In this document: piece by piece, positions 32,441 to 41,320 of the stretch
Layout: each line of letters opens with the position of its first letter
Position numbering within the stretch: the stretch's first letter is position 1
Origin: Streptomyces rubiginosohelvolus
GTDB taxonomy: Bacteria; Actinomycetota; Actinomycetes; Streptomycetales; Streptomycetaceae
Direction of reading: 5' to 3'
NCBI RefSeq assembly: GCF_014649875.1
Contig: NZ_BMTW01000012.1
Span: 169,405-233,404 of the forward strand
DNA length: 64,000 nt
Program-made: the position numbers and the translations under genes
The notes under the pieces: generated by a model
Told to the model about the DNA's origin: nothing
The model's input: the letters and a program-made list of their open reading frames with translations, nothing else
Databases searched by the model: none

Positions 32441-32488
32441 CCGTCGCCTCCCAAATCTCCGTGTATCAGGCTCCGACCCACGGTACGC

Positions 32489-32944
32489 CTACGACTCTTC
32501 CGGAAGTTCCCCGACCCGGTTCTCCCACTTCGTGGAGAGCACGATCGTCGTACGCGTCCGCGAGACGCCCTTCGTACCGCTGAGGCGGCGGATCGTCTTC
32601 TCCAGGCCGTCCACGTCGCCGACGCGGACCTTGAGCATGTACGAGTCGTCGCCCGCGATGAACCAGCAGTCCTCGATCTCCGCCAGGTCCTTCAGGCGGC
32701 GCGCGACGTCCTCGTGGTCGGCCGCGTCCGAGAGCGAGATGCCGATCAGCGCGGTGACGCCGAGGCCGAGCGACGCGGAGTCGACGGTGGCGCGGTAGCC
32801 GGTGATGACACCGGCGGTTTCCAGCCGGTTGATGCGGTCGGTGACGCTGGGCCCGGAGAGCCCTACGAGCCGTCCCAGCTCGGCGTACGAGGCCCTGCCG
32901 TTCTCCCTGAGGGCCTGGATGAGCTGCCTGTCCACCGCGTCCAT
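32489..32944 (-). CDS. Lrp/AsnC family transcriptional regulator
   Basis: The product (151 residues from ATG 32944, or 157 from ATG 32962) starts MDAVDRQLIQALRENGRASYAELGRLVGLS, the standard AsnC winged helix, with SVTDRINRLETAGVI as recognition helix and wing. The C-terminal half has the RAM ligand-binding domain (ALIGISLSD, CWFIAGDDSYMLKV). The later start was chosen because GGAAGG precedes it at a reasonable distance. Such regulators respond to amino acids. It is divergent from the 44-residue gene at 33078, which it may control together with itself. Confidence 0.85.
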   Translation of the reverse strand: MDAVDRQLIQALRENGRASYAELGRLVGLSGPSVTDRINRLETAGVITGYRATVDSASLGLGVTALIGISLSDAADHEDVARRLKDLAEIEDCWFIAGDDSYMLKVRVGDVDGLEKTIRRLSGTKGVSRTRTTIVLSTKWENRVGELPEES

Positions 32945-33077
32945 ATGACTGAAACCTTCCATTGTTCAGCAGTACCGCGAGTCTACGTGTAGAATCTAAG
33001 GCATGCAGGGCCGACGCCCTGCAAATCTTCTAGAACATCCAAGAAACGCTTTCGAATCTTCAGGAGTGAACTTCACC

Positions 33078-33212
33078 GTGTACACGATCGAGATGGCCTA
33101 CGCCCGGATGCGCGAGCTGCAGGACCTGGCCAACCGCTCGCGTGCCCACCAGCCCGCCGCCGCGCACCGCGTCGACAAGACCCGCTCCCCGCGCTCCCCC
33201 AAGAAGCGCTGA
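33078..33212 (+). CDS. Small basic protein of 44 residues
   Basis: The frame starts at GTG 33078, 11 bases after an AGGAG site, and encodes a helical N-terminus MYTIEMAYARMRELQDLANRS followed by a basic tail ending SPRSPKKR. Codon-position GC is coding-like, and the sequence has no signal peptide or membrane segment. An upstream in-frame GTG at 33066 is possible. I recall similar short proteins next to this AsnC regulator in other Streptomyces, but the function is unknown. It ends 10 bases before the convergent UbiX-like gene. Confidence 0.6.
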   Translation: MYTIEMAYARMRELQDLANRSRAHQPAAAHRVDKTRSPRSPKKR

Positions 33213-33222
33213 CCCGGACCTC

Positions 33223-33906
33223 TCAGTCCTCCGGGCTGCGGGAGCCGCCACCGAGCTCTCCCTCCCAGCGGCGGTACAGGCGATGCGGCACGGCTGCCGC
33301 GTCCAGCACCCGCCCCGCGACGAAATCCACCAGGTCCTGGATGTGCGTCGCGCCCGCGTAGAACGCCGGAGAGGCGGGCAGCACGACCGCGCCCGCCTCG
33401 TCCAGGGCCACCATCTGCTTCAGCGTCTGGCCGCTCAGCGGGGTCTCGCGCACCGCGACGACGAGCGGGCGGCGCTCCTTGAGCGTCACGCTCGCGGCCC
33501 GCTGGAGCAGATCCTTCGACAGCCCGAGCGCCACTCCGGCCACACAGGCCGTCGAGGCCGGCACGATGAGCATCCCCTTCGCCGGGTACGACCCGGAGGA
33601 CGGCCCGGCCGCCAGATCGCCGGCCGGCCAGTGGCGTACGCGCTCCAGCTCCGCGTCCCCCACCGCGAACGCGTCCGGCTTCCCGTCGGCGCCGCGATCC
33701 AGCCAGGCCCGCAGGTCCTCGCGCCAGTGCGCGTCCCGGAACGCGATGCCGGTCTCGTCCAGCAGCGTGAGGCGCGAGGCCCGGCTCACCACCAGGTCCA
33801 CGCTCTCGCCGGCCGCCAGGAGCCCGCGCAGGACGGCGGCCGCGAACGGGGTACCCGAAGCACCGGACACCCCGACAATCCAAGGCCGCCGCTGCTGCTG
33901 AGTCAC
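33223..33906 (-). CDS. ubiX: UbiX-like flavin prenyltransferase
   Basis: The 227-residue protein has the UbiX flavoprotein features: WIVGVSGASGTPFAAAVL for the FMN phosphate site, the SxAS-type segment MLIVPASTACVAGVALGLSKDLLQRA, and RRPLVVAVRETPLS. UbiX attaches a dimethylallyl group to FMN to make the prenylated cofactor needed by UbiD-type decarboxylases. The partner UbiD-like gene is at 35602-37059, so this protein supplies the cofactor for menaquinone synthesis. GTG at 33906 with an AGGA site was chosen; a GTG at 33924 is an alternative. Confidence 0.9.
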   Translation of the reverse strand: MTQQQRRPWIVGVSGASGTPFAAAVLRGLLAAGESVDLVVSRASRLTLLDETGIAFRDAHWREDLRAWLDRGADGKPDAFAVGDAELERVRHWPAGDLAAGPSSGSYPAKGMLIVPASTACVAGVALGLSKDLLQRAASVTLKERRPLVVAVRETPLSGQTLKQMVALDEAGAVVLPASPAFYAGATHIQDLVDFVAGRVLDAAAVPHRLYRRWEGELGGGSRSPED

Positions 33907-34027
33907 TGAAGTCCTGGATTCCACATCCGCGAGCCTATCCGGCGGCCCTCCGCGCGCGGCACCCGGAACCGGGCGGGCGCCACAGACGTTCTCCGGATGA
34001 CGGGCAACCCGGGGGCAGGGGCAGACC

Positions 34028-34660
34028 ATGGGCGACTACTGGACCACCGACCGCACCACGGACCACGGCACCACCGGCAGCGCGCGGGCCCTGACCGCCG
34101 GGCTGCTGATGGCGGGCTGGGTGGCCCTGCTGTGGGTCCTCGAAGGCATCGACGTGGCCACGGGCCACGCGCTGGACACGTACGGCATCAGCCCGCGCGA
34201 GATGTCCGAGCTGCGGGACGTGGTGCCCGCCGCGTTCCTGCACAGCGGCTGGGAGCACGTGGCCTCCAACAGCGTCCCGCTGCTGGTCCTCGGCTTCATA
34301 GCCGCCCTCGCGGGGCTGCGCCGGTTCGCCGCCGTCGTGTGCACGATCATCGTGGCCAGCGGCCTCGGCGTCTGGCTGACCGCCCCGGAGAACACGGTCA
34401 CGCTCGGCGCGTCCGGGGTGGTCTTCGGACTGCTGGGCTATCTGCTCGTCCGCGGCTTCGTGGACCGCCGCCCCTGGGACATCCTCATAGGCGTCGGTGT
34501 CGCCGTGGTCTACGGCTCGCTGCTGTGGGGCGTCCTGCCGACCCAGTCGGGCGTCAGCTGGCAGGGGCACCTGTTCGGGCTGATCGGCGGAGTGGCGGCG
34601 GCGTTCCTCTTCCGCCGCCCGTCCGCGCGCCGCGGACCGGACAACCTGGTCACGGTCTGA
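34028..34660 (+). CDS. Rhomboid family intramembrane serine protease
   Basis: The 210-residue membrane protein has about six hydrophobic helices. The catalytic pair is visible: Ser129 in TLGASGVVFGLLGY and His181 in WQGHLFGLIGG; the early FLHSGWEHVASNS segment matches the conserved His/Asn loop of rhomboids. It would cut transmembrane segments of unknown substrates. The ATG follows a GGGGGCAGGGG site. It interrupts the run of menaquinone genes on the opposite strand and probably has no role in that pathway. Confidence 0.88.
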   Translation: MGDYWTTDRTTDHGTTGSARALTAGLLMAGWVALLWVLEGIDVATGHALDTYGISPREMSELRDVVPAAFLHSGWEHVASNSVPLLVLGFIAALAGLRRFAAVVCTIIVASGLGVWLTAPENTVTLGASGVVFGLLGYLLVRGFVDRRPWDILIGVGVAVVYGSLLWGVLPTQSGVSWQGHLFGLIGGVAAAFLFRRPSARRGPDNLVTV

Positions 34661-34684
34661 GGCTCCCTCGACGTACCAGGTGCG

Positions 34685-35605
34685 TTACGGGGTCAGGCCC
34701 CGCGCCAGCAGATCCAGCAGCGCGCAGGCGAACAGCGCGATGCCGATGAAGCCGTTCACCGAGAAGAACGCCCGGTTCAGCCGGGACAGGTCGTGCGGCC
34801 GGACGACCCGGTGCTCGTAGACGAACGCCACGGCGACGATCGCCATGCCGATCCAGTAGAAGATCTCGGCGTCCGTCGCCAGACCGAACCACACCAGCAG
34901 CCCGGTCGTGACCGCGTGGCACACCCGCGCGCCCCACAGCGAGGCGGGGATCCCGAAGCGCGCAGGGAAGGACAGCACCCCGTGGGCCCGGTCGGCCTGG
35001 ACGTCCTGGCAGGCGAAGATCAGGTCGAAGCCGCCGATCCAGATCCCCACCGCGAGCCCGAGGATCACCGCGTCCCACGACCAGCTGCCGGTCACCGCGA
35101 GCCACGCGCCGACCGGGCCGATGGCCTGCGCGAGCCCCAGGATGGCGTGCGGGAAGTTCGTGAACCGCTTGCCGTACGGGTAGACCACCATCGGGACGAC
35201 GGCCACCGGTGCGAGCACCAGGCAGAGCGGGTTGAGCAGGGCGGCGGCGCCCAGGAAGACGGCCAGCGCGACGATCGCCCCGGTCCACGCGGACTTCACC
35301 GACACCGCGCCCGTCACCAGCTCACGGCTCGCGGTGCGCGGGTTCCGGGCGTCGATCTCCCGGTCGATGATCCGGTTGGCGGCCATCGCGAACGTCCGCA
35401 GTCCCACCATCGCCAGCGTGACCAGCAGCAGGACACCCCAGTGGATCGTGCCGTCCAGCTGGAACATCGCGGTCAGCGCGGCGATGTAGGCGAAGGGCAG
35501 CGCGAAGACCGAGTGCTCGATCATCACGAGCCGCAGGAACGCCTTCACCTTGCTGCTGGAGGGTGCGGGGCCCTGGACGGACGCCGCTTCTGCCGCACTG
35601 CTCAC
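34685..35605 (-). CDS. mqnP: Menaquinone UbiA-type prenyltransferase
   Basis: The 306-residue protein has nine hydrophobic helices and both aspartate-rich motifs of UbiA enzymes: NRIIDREIDARNPRTASRE and, further on, DLIFACQDVQADR. These bind Mg and the diphosphate of the polyprenyl donor. It would attach the side chain to the futalosine-derived naphthoate. Its ATG overlaps the UbiD-like gene stop (ATGA), so prenylation and decarboxylation enzymes are made together. Confidence 0.9.
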   Translation of the reverse strand: MSSAAEAASVQGPAPSSSKVKAFLRLVMIEHSVFALPFAYIAALTAMFQLDGTIHWGVLLLVTLAMVGLRTFAMAANRIIDREIDARNPRTASRELVTGAVSVKSAWTGAIVALAVFLGAAALLNPLCLVLAPVAVVPMVVYPYGKRFTNFPHAILGLAQAIGPVGAWLAVTGSWSWDAVILGLAVGIWIGGFDLIFACQDVQADRAHGVLSFPARFGIPASLWGARVCHAVTTGLLVWFGLATDAEIFYWIGMAIVAVAFVYEHRVVRPHDLSRLNRAFFSVNGFIGIALFACALLDLLARGLTP

Positions 35606-37059
35606 AGCCCGTATTCCTTCCAGCGGCGGTCGACCTTCGCCGCCGTCTCGGGGTCGGAGACGACCATCTCCGGCCAGCCGCCGTCCCGGGTGTAGCCCTC
35701 GGTGGGCAGCTTCTTCGTGGCGTCGATACCCGCCTTGCCGCCCCAGAACTGCTGGTAGGAGGCGTGGTCGAGGTGGTCGACCGGGCCCTCGGCGACCGTG
35801 AGGTCGCGGGCGTAGTCGGTGTTGCCGAGCGCCCGCCAGGCGACCTCGTGCAGATCGTGGACGTCGCAGTCGGAGTCGACGACCACGATCAGCTTGGTCA
35901 GCGACATCATGTGCGCGCCCCAGATCGCGCTCATCACCTTCTGGGCGTGCTTCGGGTACTTCTTGTCGATCGAGACGATCGCGCAGTTGTGGAAGCCGCC
36001 CGCCTCGGGGAGGTGGTAGTCCACGATGTCCGGCACGATGATCTTCAGCAGCGGCAGGAAGAACCGCTCCGTGGCCCGGCCCAGCGGCCCGTCCTCGGTC
36101 GGCGGCCGGCCCACCACGATGGACTGGAGCAGCGGCCGCTTGCGCATGGTGACGCAGTCGATGGTCAGTGCGGGGAACGGTTCCTGCGGGGTGTAGAAGC
36201 CGGTGTGGTCACCGAACGGGCCCTCGGGCAGCATCTCGCCCGGCTCCAGCCAGCCCTCGATGACGACCTCCGCCTGCGCGGGGACCTGGAGCGGCACGGT
36301 CTTGCAGTCGACCATCTCGATCCGCTTGCCCTGGACGAACCCGGCGAAGAGGTACTCGTCGATGTCCCCGGGCAGCGGCGCGGTGGAGGCGTACGTGACG
36401 GCGGGCGGGCAGCCGAAGGCGATGGCGACGGGCAGCCGCTCCCCGCGCCTGGCCGCGACCTGGTAGTGGTTGGCGCTGTCCTTGTGGATCTGCCAGTGCA
36501 TCCCGATGGTGCGCTTGTCGTGGCGCTGGAGCCGGTAGAGGCCCAGGTTCCGGACGCCGTTCTCGGGGTGCTTGGTGTGGGTGAGGCCCAGGTTGAAGAA
36601 CGAGCCGCCGTCCTCGGGCCAGGTGAACAGCGCGGGCAGCTGGTCCAGGTCGACGTCGTCGCCGGTCAGCACCACTTCCTGGACGGGCGCGTCGCCGGAC
36701 TTCACCTTCTTCGGCGGCACGTGCACCATCGAGCCGAGCTTCCCGAAGGCCTCCCGTACGCCGACGAAGCCCTGCGGCAGCTCCGGCTTGAGGAGCCCGC
36801 CGATCTTGTCGCTGATGTCGCTGTACGACTTCAGCCCGAGGGCCTTGAGCAGGCGCCGGTCGGTGCCGAAGACGTTCATGGCCAGGGGCATCGAGGACCC
36901 CTTGACGTTCTCGAACAGCAGGGCCGGACCGCCCGCCTTGTTCACCCGGTCGACGATCTCGCCGACCTCCAGGTGGGGGTCGACCTCGACCTTGACGCGC
37001 TTGAGATCACCATCGCGCTCAAGAGCCCGGAGCAGGGAGCGAAGATCGTCGTAAGCCAT
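35602..37059 (-). CDS. UbiD-like decarboxylase of the futalosine menaquinone pathway
   Basis: The 485-residue protein fits UbiD: AYDDLRSLLRALERDGDL at the N-terminus, NLGLYRLQRHDKRTIGMHW and VAIAFGCPPAV in the core, EGPFGDHTGFYTP with the catalytic acid region, and SIDKKYPKHAQKVM. UbiD enzymes use prenylated FMN for reversible decarboxylation of aromatic acids. With UbiX-like and MqnP neighbours it should remove the carboxyl group of the (prenylated) 1,4-dihydroxy-6-naphthoate intermediate. ATG at 37059 was chosen because the extension upstream has no homology-like composition. Confidence 0.9.
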   Translation of the reverse strand: MAYDDLRSLLRALERDGDLKRVKVEVDPHLEVGEIVDRVNKAGGPALLFENVKGSSMPLAMNVFGTDRRLLKALGLKSYSDISDKIGGLLKPELPQGFVGVREAFGKLGSMVHVPPKKVKSGDAPVQEVVLTGDDVDLDQLPALFTWPEDGGSFFNLGLTHTKHPENGVRNLGLYRLQRHDKRTIGMHWQIHKDSANHYQVAARRGERLPVAIAFGCPPAVTYASTAPLPGDIDEYLFAGFVQGKRIEMVDCKTVPLQVPAQAEVVIEGWLEPGEMLPEGPFGDHTGFYTPQEPFPALTIDCVTMRKRPLLQSIVVGRPPTEDGPLGRATERFFLPLLKIIVPDIVDYHLPEAGGFHNCAIVSIDKKYPKHAQKVMSAIWGAHMMSLTKLIVVVDSDCDVHDLHEVAWRALGNTDYARDLTVAEGPVDHLDHASYQQFWGGKAGIDATKKLPTEGYTRDGGWPEMVVSDPETAAKVDRRWKEYGL

Positions 37060-37201
37060 GCGGTCCAGTTTGTCATCCCCGCCCCCGCGGGCCCGCCGGG
37101 GCTCCCCCGTCCCACGCCCCGGATCCTTCATGACGAGCCGGTACCCTGGCCGCGATACGGGGCAATCGTCCCGCCCGCCGCCACTTCCTGGGGGACGCAC
37201 C

Positions 37202-37570
37202 ATGAGAGCCCTGATGTTCATCGTCCCGCTGGCTCTGACGATCTACGCGTTCATCGACTGCCTGAACACCTCGGAGGAGGACACCAAGCATCTGCCGAAG
37301 ATCGCCTGGGTCTTCATCATCCTGCTGTTCTGGATCGTCGGCCCGGTCGTCTGGCTCGTCGCCGGCAAGAACCGCCACAACCGGACCGGGGGCGCCGGGC
37401 CCTCCTCGTGGCAGCGCAACAGGCGGCAGCAGTGGGTGGCCCCGGACGACAACCCGGACTTCCTGAAGTCCCTCAAGGACGACAAGAAGCCCGAGGCGGA
37501 GGCCGAGGAGGAGCCGGGCCGTCGCGACGGCGGCACGAGCCCCGACGACAAGACCCCGCCCACGTCCTGA
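37202..37570 (+). CDS. PLDc_N-type small membrane protein
   Basis: The 122-residue product has two N-terminal helices (LMFIVPLALTIYAFIDCL and IAWVFIILLFWIVGPVVWLV) linked by a short charged loop, then GKNRHNR and a hydrophilic Glu/Asp/Lys-rich tail. This is the phospholipase-D N-terminal helix-pair module (PLDc_N), here without any nuclease domain. Function is unknown. It is flanked by a strong terminator shared with ccsB. Confidence 0.8.
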   Translation: MRALMFIVPLALTIYAFIDCLNTSEEDTKHLPKIAWVFIILLFWIVGPVVWLVAGKNRHNRTGGAGPSSWQRNRRQQWVAPDDNPDFLKSLKDDKKPEAEAEEEPGRRDGGTSPDDKTPPTS

Positions 37571-37590
37571 CGGCGTACCACCGGCACACG

Positions 37591-37636
37591 ACGCAACGGC
37601 TCCCCGGACGAGAATCCGTCCGGGGAGCCGTTGCGT
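37591..37636. terminator. Bidirectional terminator between PLDc_N gene and ccsB
   Basis: ACGCAACGGCTCCCCGGAC pairs perfectly with its complement ending GTTGCGT around an eight-base loop, between convergent genes ending at 37570 and 37653. Confidence 0.9.
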
Positions 37637-37652
37637 GTCCGGTCGGGCTTGC

Positions 37653-38732
37653 TCAGACTCCCGCGTAGGAGTGCAGGCCGGAGACGAAGATGTTCACGCC
37701 GTAGTAGTTGAACAGCCAGCAGGCGAAGGCGAGGAGCGCCAGGTAGGCGGCCTTGCGGCCCTTCCACCCCGCGGTGGCGCGGGCGTGCAGATAGGCGGCG
37801 TAGGCGACCCAGGTGATGAAGGACCAGACCTCCTTGGGGTCCCAGCCCCAGTACCGGCCCCAGGCGTCGCCCGCCCAGATCGCCCCCGCGATGATCGTGA
37901 ACGTCCACAGCGGGAAGACGGCCGCGTTGATCCGGTACGCGAACTTGTCCAGCGAGGACGCCGAGGGCAGCCGCTCCATGACCGAGGACGCGAACTTCCC
38001 GGGCGTGCCGCCGGAGGCGAGCTTGTTCTCGTAGCTGTCGCGGAAGAGGTAGAGGATCGTGCCGACCGCGCCGAGGTAGAAGACGGCGCCGCAGAGGATC
38101 GCGGTCGAGACGTGGATCCACAGCCAGTACGAGTGCAGGGCGGGCACCAGCTGGTCGCTGTCGGTGTAGAGCGTGGTGACCGCGATACCGAGGTCCAGCA
38201 GGACGGTGGTGACCAGCGGGAGGCCGATCCAGCGGACGTTCTTCTTCAGCGCGAGCAGCACCAGGTAGGAGCCGACCGCCACCGTGGAGAAGGTGATGGA
38301 GAACTCGTACATGTTGGCCCAGGGGGCCCGCTGCACGGACAGGGCGCGGGTGATGACCCCGCCCGCCTCGACGAGGAAGGCGACCACGGTCAGCGAGACC
38401 GCGATCCGGCCGTACAGGTCACCCTTGAACGTGCCGCCCGCCGCACCCGGGCCGTCGGGCACGTCACGCGTACCGGCGGCGGACCGGGTGATGACCTCGG
38501 GCCGCTCCAGCACGGCCGTGCCACCGGCCTGCGCCTTCACCGCGGGGGCGGCGGAGGCCTTGGCCGGGGAGGTGGACAGCGCGGCGGCGGTGCGGCCGAC
38601 CTTGCTGCGGCTGCCGAAGACCCACTCCGCGATGTGCGCGAAGAACGCGAGGGTGTAGACGGCCATCGACGAATAGATCAGCACGTTGCTGGCTTCGGCC
38701 AGGCTCTCGTTGGTTGCGGCGGCGAGATTCAC
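37653..38732 (-). CDS. ccsB: Cytochrome c biogenesis protein CcsB/ResC
   Basis: The 359-residue membrane protein contains the tryptophan-rich haem-handling signature WGRYWGWDPKEVWSFITW and conserved His residues in LHSYWLWIHVSTAI, typical of CcsB/CcsA. With ResB it exports haem and attaches it to apocytochromes c on the outer face of the membrane (System II). An Ala/Pro-rich hydrophilic insert of about 60 residues follows the first helix. The GTG start overlaps the resB stop in GTGA. Confidence 0.93.
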   Translation of the reverse strand: MNLAAATNESLAEASNVLIYSSMAVYTLAFFAHIAEWVFGSRSKVGRTAAALSTSPAKASAAPAVKAQAGGTAVLERPEVITRSAAGTRDVPDGPGAAGGTFKGDLYGRIAVSLTVVAFLVEAGGVITRALSVQRAPWANMYEFSITFSTVAVGSYLVLLALKKNVRWIGLPLVTTVLLDLGIAVTTLYTDSDQLVPALHSYWLWIHVSTAILCGAVFYLGAVGTILYLFRDSYENKLASGGTPGKFASSVMERLPSASSLDKFAYRINAAVFPLWTFTIIAGAIWAGDAWGRYWGWDPKEVWSFITWVAYAAYLHARATAGWKGRKAAYLALLAFACWLFNYYGVNIFVSGLHSYAGV

Positions 38733-40528
38733 TTCTCAGCCCCTTCGGCAGGTGCTTCGGCAGGGTGTACGGGCCGGCTCCCGGCCTCGTTGGTGGCATC
38801 GGTCCCGGCGGACCCGTCCGGCGTGTCCGCCGCGTCCGGTTCCTCCGGCGCGGCGGGCGCGACGGGCGCCGTCGTGACGAGGGCGGCCGACAGGTCGCCC
38901 AGTTCCTCGGGGAGCTTCGCGGACTCGCTGCGGCCCAGGCCCGCCATCTCCACGACCGTGACGCCGTCGGCGCCCCGGACCGCCCGCACCCAGACCCGGC
39001 GGCGCTGGATGAACAGCGATCCGGCGAGTCCGGCGATGGCGGCGATCGCTCCGCCGAGCGCCCAGCCGTTGCCCGGCTGCTGGGAGATCTGGAAGCTGGC
39101 CCACTCCTCGGTGCCCTCGTAGGTGATGGAACCGGCGCCGTCGGGCAGGTCCAGCTTCTCGCCGGGCATCAGCATCTTCTTGAGCAGCTCGCCGTCCTTG
39201 TCCTTGAACTCCTTCATCTTGGACGTGTCGAGCTGGTAGACGTTCTGCGCGAGCCCGGAGTCGACGCCGAGCGAACCCTGGTAGGCGCTGAGCGCCAGCA
39301 CGGGGAAGTCCAGCGCCGGGAACTGCGAGAACATCTGGCCCTTGCCGTGACCGGCGAAGGTCGGCACGAAGAACGCCTTGAAGCCCAGCTGGGTCTTCTT
39401 GCCGTCCTTGTCCTTGTAGCCGTCCATCACCTTGATCGCGCCGGACGAGGTGATGTTGTTGTCGATCGGCAGGAGCGGCACGGCGGACTTCGAGACGACC
39501 TTGCCCTTGCCGTCCCGGACGGTGACGACGGGCGCGTAACCGTGGGCGATCAGATAGACCTTGGTGCCGTCCACGACGAGCGGTTCGTTGACCTTGATGA
39601 CGCCCTTGCGCTCCGTGCCCTCGGCCCCCTCGGCGTACGTCACCCGGGCCTCGAAGGTGCGCGGGGTGCCGCGCTGCGGGCCGCTCTTCTCGTACGTACC
39701 GACGAAGTCGTCGAGGACGAAGCTGAACGGGGCCAGCGAGTCGGAGTCGTAGAGCGAGCCCGACTTGAAGTTGTCGTACTGGGTGAGCGTGTTGGAGAAG
39801 CCGTCGCCCTCGACGACCAGCTTGCCGCCCTCGGACTTGAAGAGCTGGCCGGAGGCGAAGGCGACCAGCATCACGATCAGGGCGATGTGGAAGACCAGGT
39901 TCCCGGCCTCGCGGAGGTAGCCCTTCTCGGCGGCGACCGCGTCGCCCACCTCGTGGCCGCGGAAGCGCCGCCCCCGCAGGAGCCTGAGAGCCGTTGCCCG
40001 GACCTCCTCGGGCGCGGCCTCCGTGCGCCACGTGGTGTACGCGGGCAGCCGGGTCAGCCGCTTCGGCGCGCCCGGCGGGCGGCTGCGGAGCTGGCCGACG
40101 AACTGGCCGGTGCGCGGGACGATGCAGCCGATGAGCGAGACGAACAGCAGGATGTAGATCGCGGAGAACCACACCGAGCTGTAGACGTCGAAGAGCTGGA
40201 GCGCCTCGTAGATCGGGGTGAGCGTGGTGTGCCGCTCCTTGAAGGCCTGCACCTTCATGTCGTCGACGCTGGTCTGCGGGATCAGTGATCCCGGGATCGC
40301 CCCGAGGGAGAGCAGGAAGAGCAGGATCAGCGCCACCCGCATCGAGGTGAGCTGACGCCAGAACCAGCGCACCCAGCCGATCACGCTCATCGCGGGGACG
40401 CCCGCCCCGGTGTCGGGGCGCTCCTCGCGGGGCGCGGTGGAGAGCTGTTCGCCGGCCGCGCCGTGGGCGGAGCCCTGCTCGTCCTCCTCCTCGCGCTGCC
40501 GCGTGCTGGTGCTGTTCGCCTTGCTCAT
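38729..40528 (-). CDS. resB: Cytochrome c biogenesis protein ResB
   Basis: The 599-residue protein starts with a charged cytoplasmic tail, has three early helices (including RVALILLFLLSLGAIPGSLIPQ and AIYILLFVSLIGCIVPR), FHIALIVMLVAFASGQLF, a large extracytoplasmic domain and a last helix near GWALGGAIAAIAGLAGSLF. That is the ResB layout. It pairs with CcsB to form the System II haem synthetase. It follows ccdA by five bases and overlaps ccsB, forming one operon. Confidence 0.93.
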   Translation of the reverse strand: MSKANSTSTRQREEEDEQGSAHGAAGEQLSTAPREERPDTGAGVPAMSVIGWVRWFWRQLTSMRVALILLFLLSLGAIPGSLIPQTSVDDMKVQAFKERHTTLTPIYEALQLFDVYSSVWFSAIYILLFVSLIGCIVPRTGQFVGQLRSRPPGAPKRLTRLPAYTTWRTEAAPEEVRATALRLLRGRRFRGHEVGDAVAAEKGYLREAGNLVFHIALIVMLVAFASGQLFKSEGGKLVVEGDGFSNTLTQYDNFKSGSLYDSDSLAPFSFVLDDFVGTYEKSGPQRGTPRTFEARVTYAEGAEGTERKGVIKVNEPLVVDGTKVYLIAHGYAPVVTVRDGKGKVVSKSAVPLLPIDNNITSSGAIKVMDGYKDKDGKKTQLGFKAFFVPTFAGHGKGQMFSQFPALDFPVLALSAYQGSLGVDSGLAQNVYQLDTSKMKEFKDKDGELLKKMLMPGEKLDLPDGAGSITYEGTEEWASFQISQQPGNGWALGGAIAAIAGLAGSLFIQRRRVWVRAVRGADGVTVVEMAGLGRSESAKLPEELGDLSAALVTTAPVAPAAPEEPDAADTPDGSAGTDATNEAGSRPVHPAEAPAEGAEK

Positions 40529-40533
40529 TGGAC

Positions 40534-41316
40534 TCAGATCCCTACAACGAAGCCGCTGGACCAGCTCTGCATCTGCTGCATGAGCGTGGCCCACACGCCG
40601 GTCAGCAGCAGGATTCCGGTCACGATCATCATGCCGCCGCCGATCCGCATCACCCATGCGTAGTGGCGCTTGACCCAGCCGAACGCGCCGAGCGCCTTGC
40701 GGAAGGCGACGGCGGCGAGGACGAACGGGACACCGAGTCCGAGACAGTACGCGACGGTCAGTATCGCGCCGCGTCCGGCGGTGGCGCTCTCGGCGGAGAG
40801 GAACAGCACCGAGGAGAGCGTCGGACCGATGCACGGCGTCCAGCCGATCCCGAAGAGGGCACCGAGCAGCGGTGCTCCGGCCAGTCCGGCCACCGGGCGT
40901 TTGTGGAAGCGGAACTCGCGCTGCGTCACGCCCGGCAGGAGCCCCATGAAGAAGACGCCCATGAGGATCATCAGGCCGCCGAGGACCTTGTTGAGCACCT
41001 CGGCGTGCATCTGGAGTTCGTTGCCGAAGTAGCCGAAGAGCGCGCCGGTGGAGGCGAACACCACGGTGAAGCCGAGGACGAACAGCGAGGCGCCGGCCAC
41101 CACCCGGCCCCGGCGTGCGTCGGCCAGGTCGGTGCCGCTGACCCCGGTGACGTAACTCAGATAGCCGGGCACCAGCGGCAGGACGCACGGCGAGAAGAAG
41201 GAGACGAGACCGGCCAGCAGGGCGAGCGGCAGAGCGAACAGCAGGGCCCCGGACACGACGGTGTCGTTGTACGCGGCCAGCGTGACGGTCTCGTGGTGGG
41301 CGGCGAGGGGGATCAC
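40534..41316 (-). CDS. ccdA: Thiol-disulfide transporter CcdA
   Basis: The 260-residue, six-helix protein carries the paired motifs FFSPCVLPLVPGY and GWTPCIGPTL, whose cysteines carry electrons across the membrane. It keeps ResA and apocytochrome cysteines reduced. The GTG start lies five bases after the resA stop. Confidence 0.93.
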   Translation of the reverse strand: MIPLAAHHETVTLAAYNDTVVSGALLFALPLALLAGLVSFFSPCVLPLVPGYLSYVTGVSGTDLADARRGRVVAGASLFVLGFTVVFASTGALFGYFGNELQMHAEVLNKVLGGLMILMGVFFMGLLPGVTQREFRFHKRPVAGLAGAPLLGALFGIGWTPCIGPTLSSVLFLSAESATAGRGAILTVAYCLGLGVPFVLAAVAFRKALGAFGWVKRHYAWVMRIGGGMMIVTGILLLTGVWATLMQQMQSWSSGFVVGI

Positions 41317-41320
41317 CGGA

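Noticed and set aside
38729..41188. Extension of resB upstream through ccdA to 41188
   Set aside because: The extra part is an out-of-frame reading of ccdA; the ATG at 40528 starts a normal ResB.
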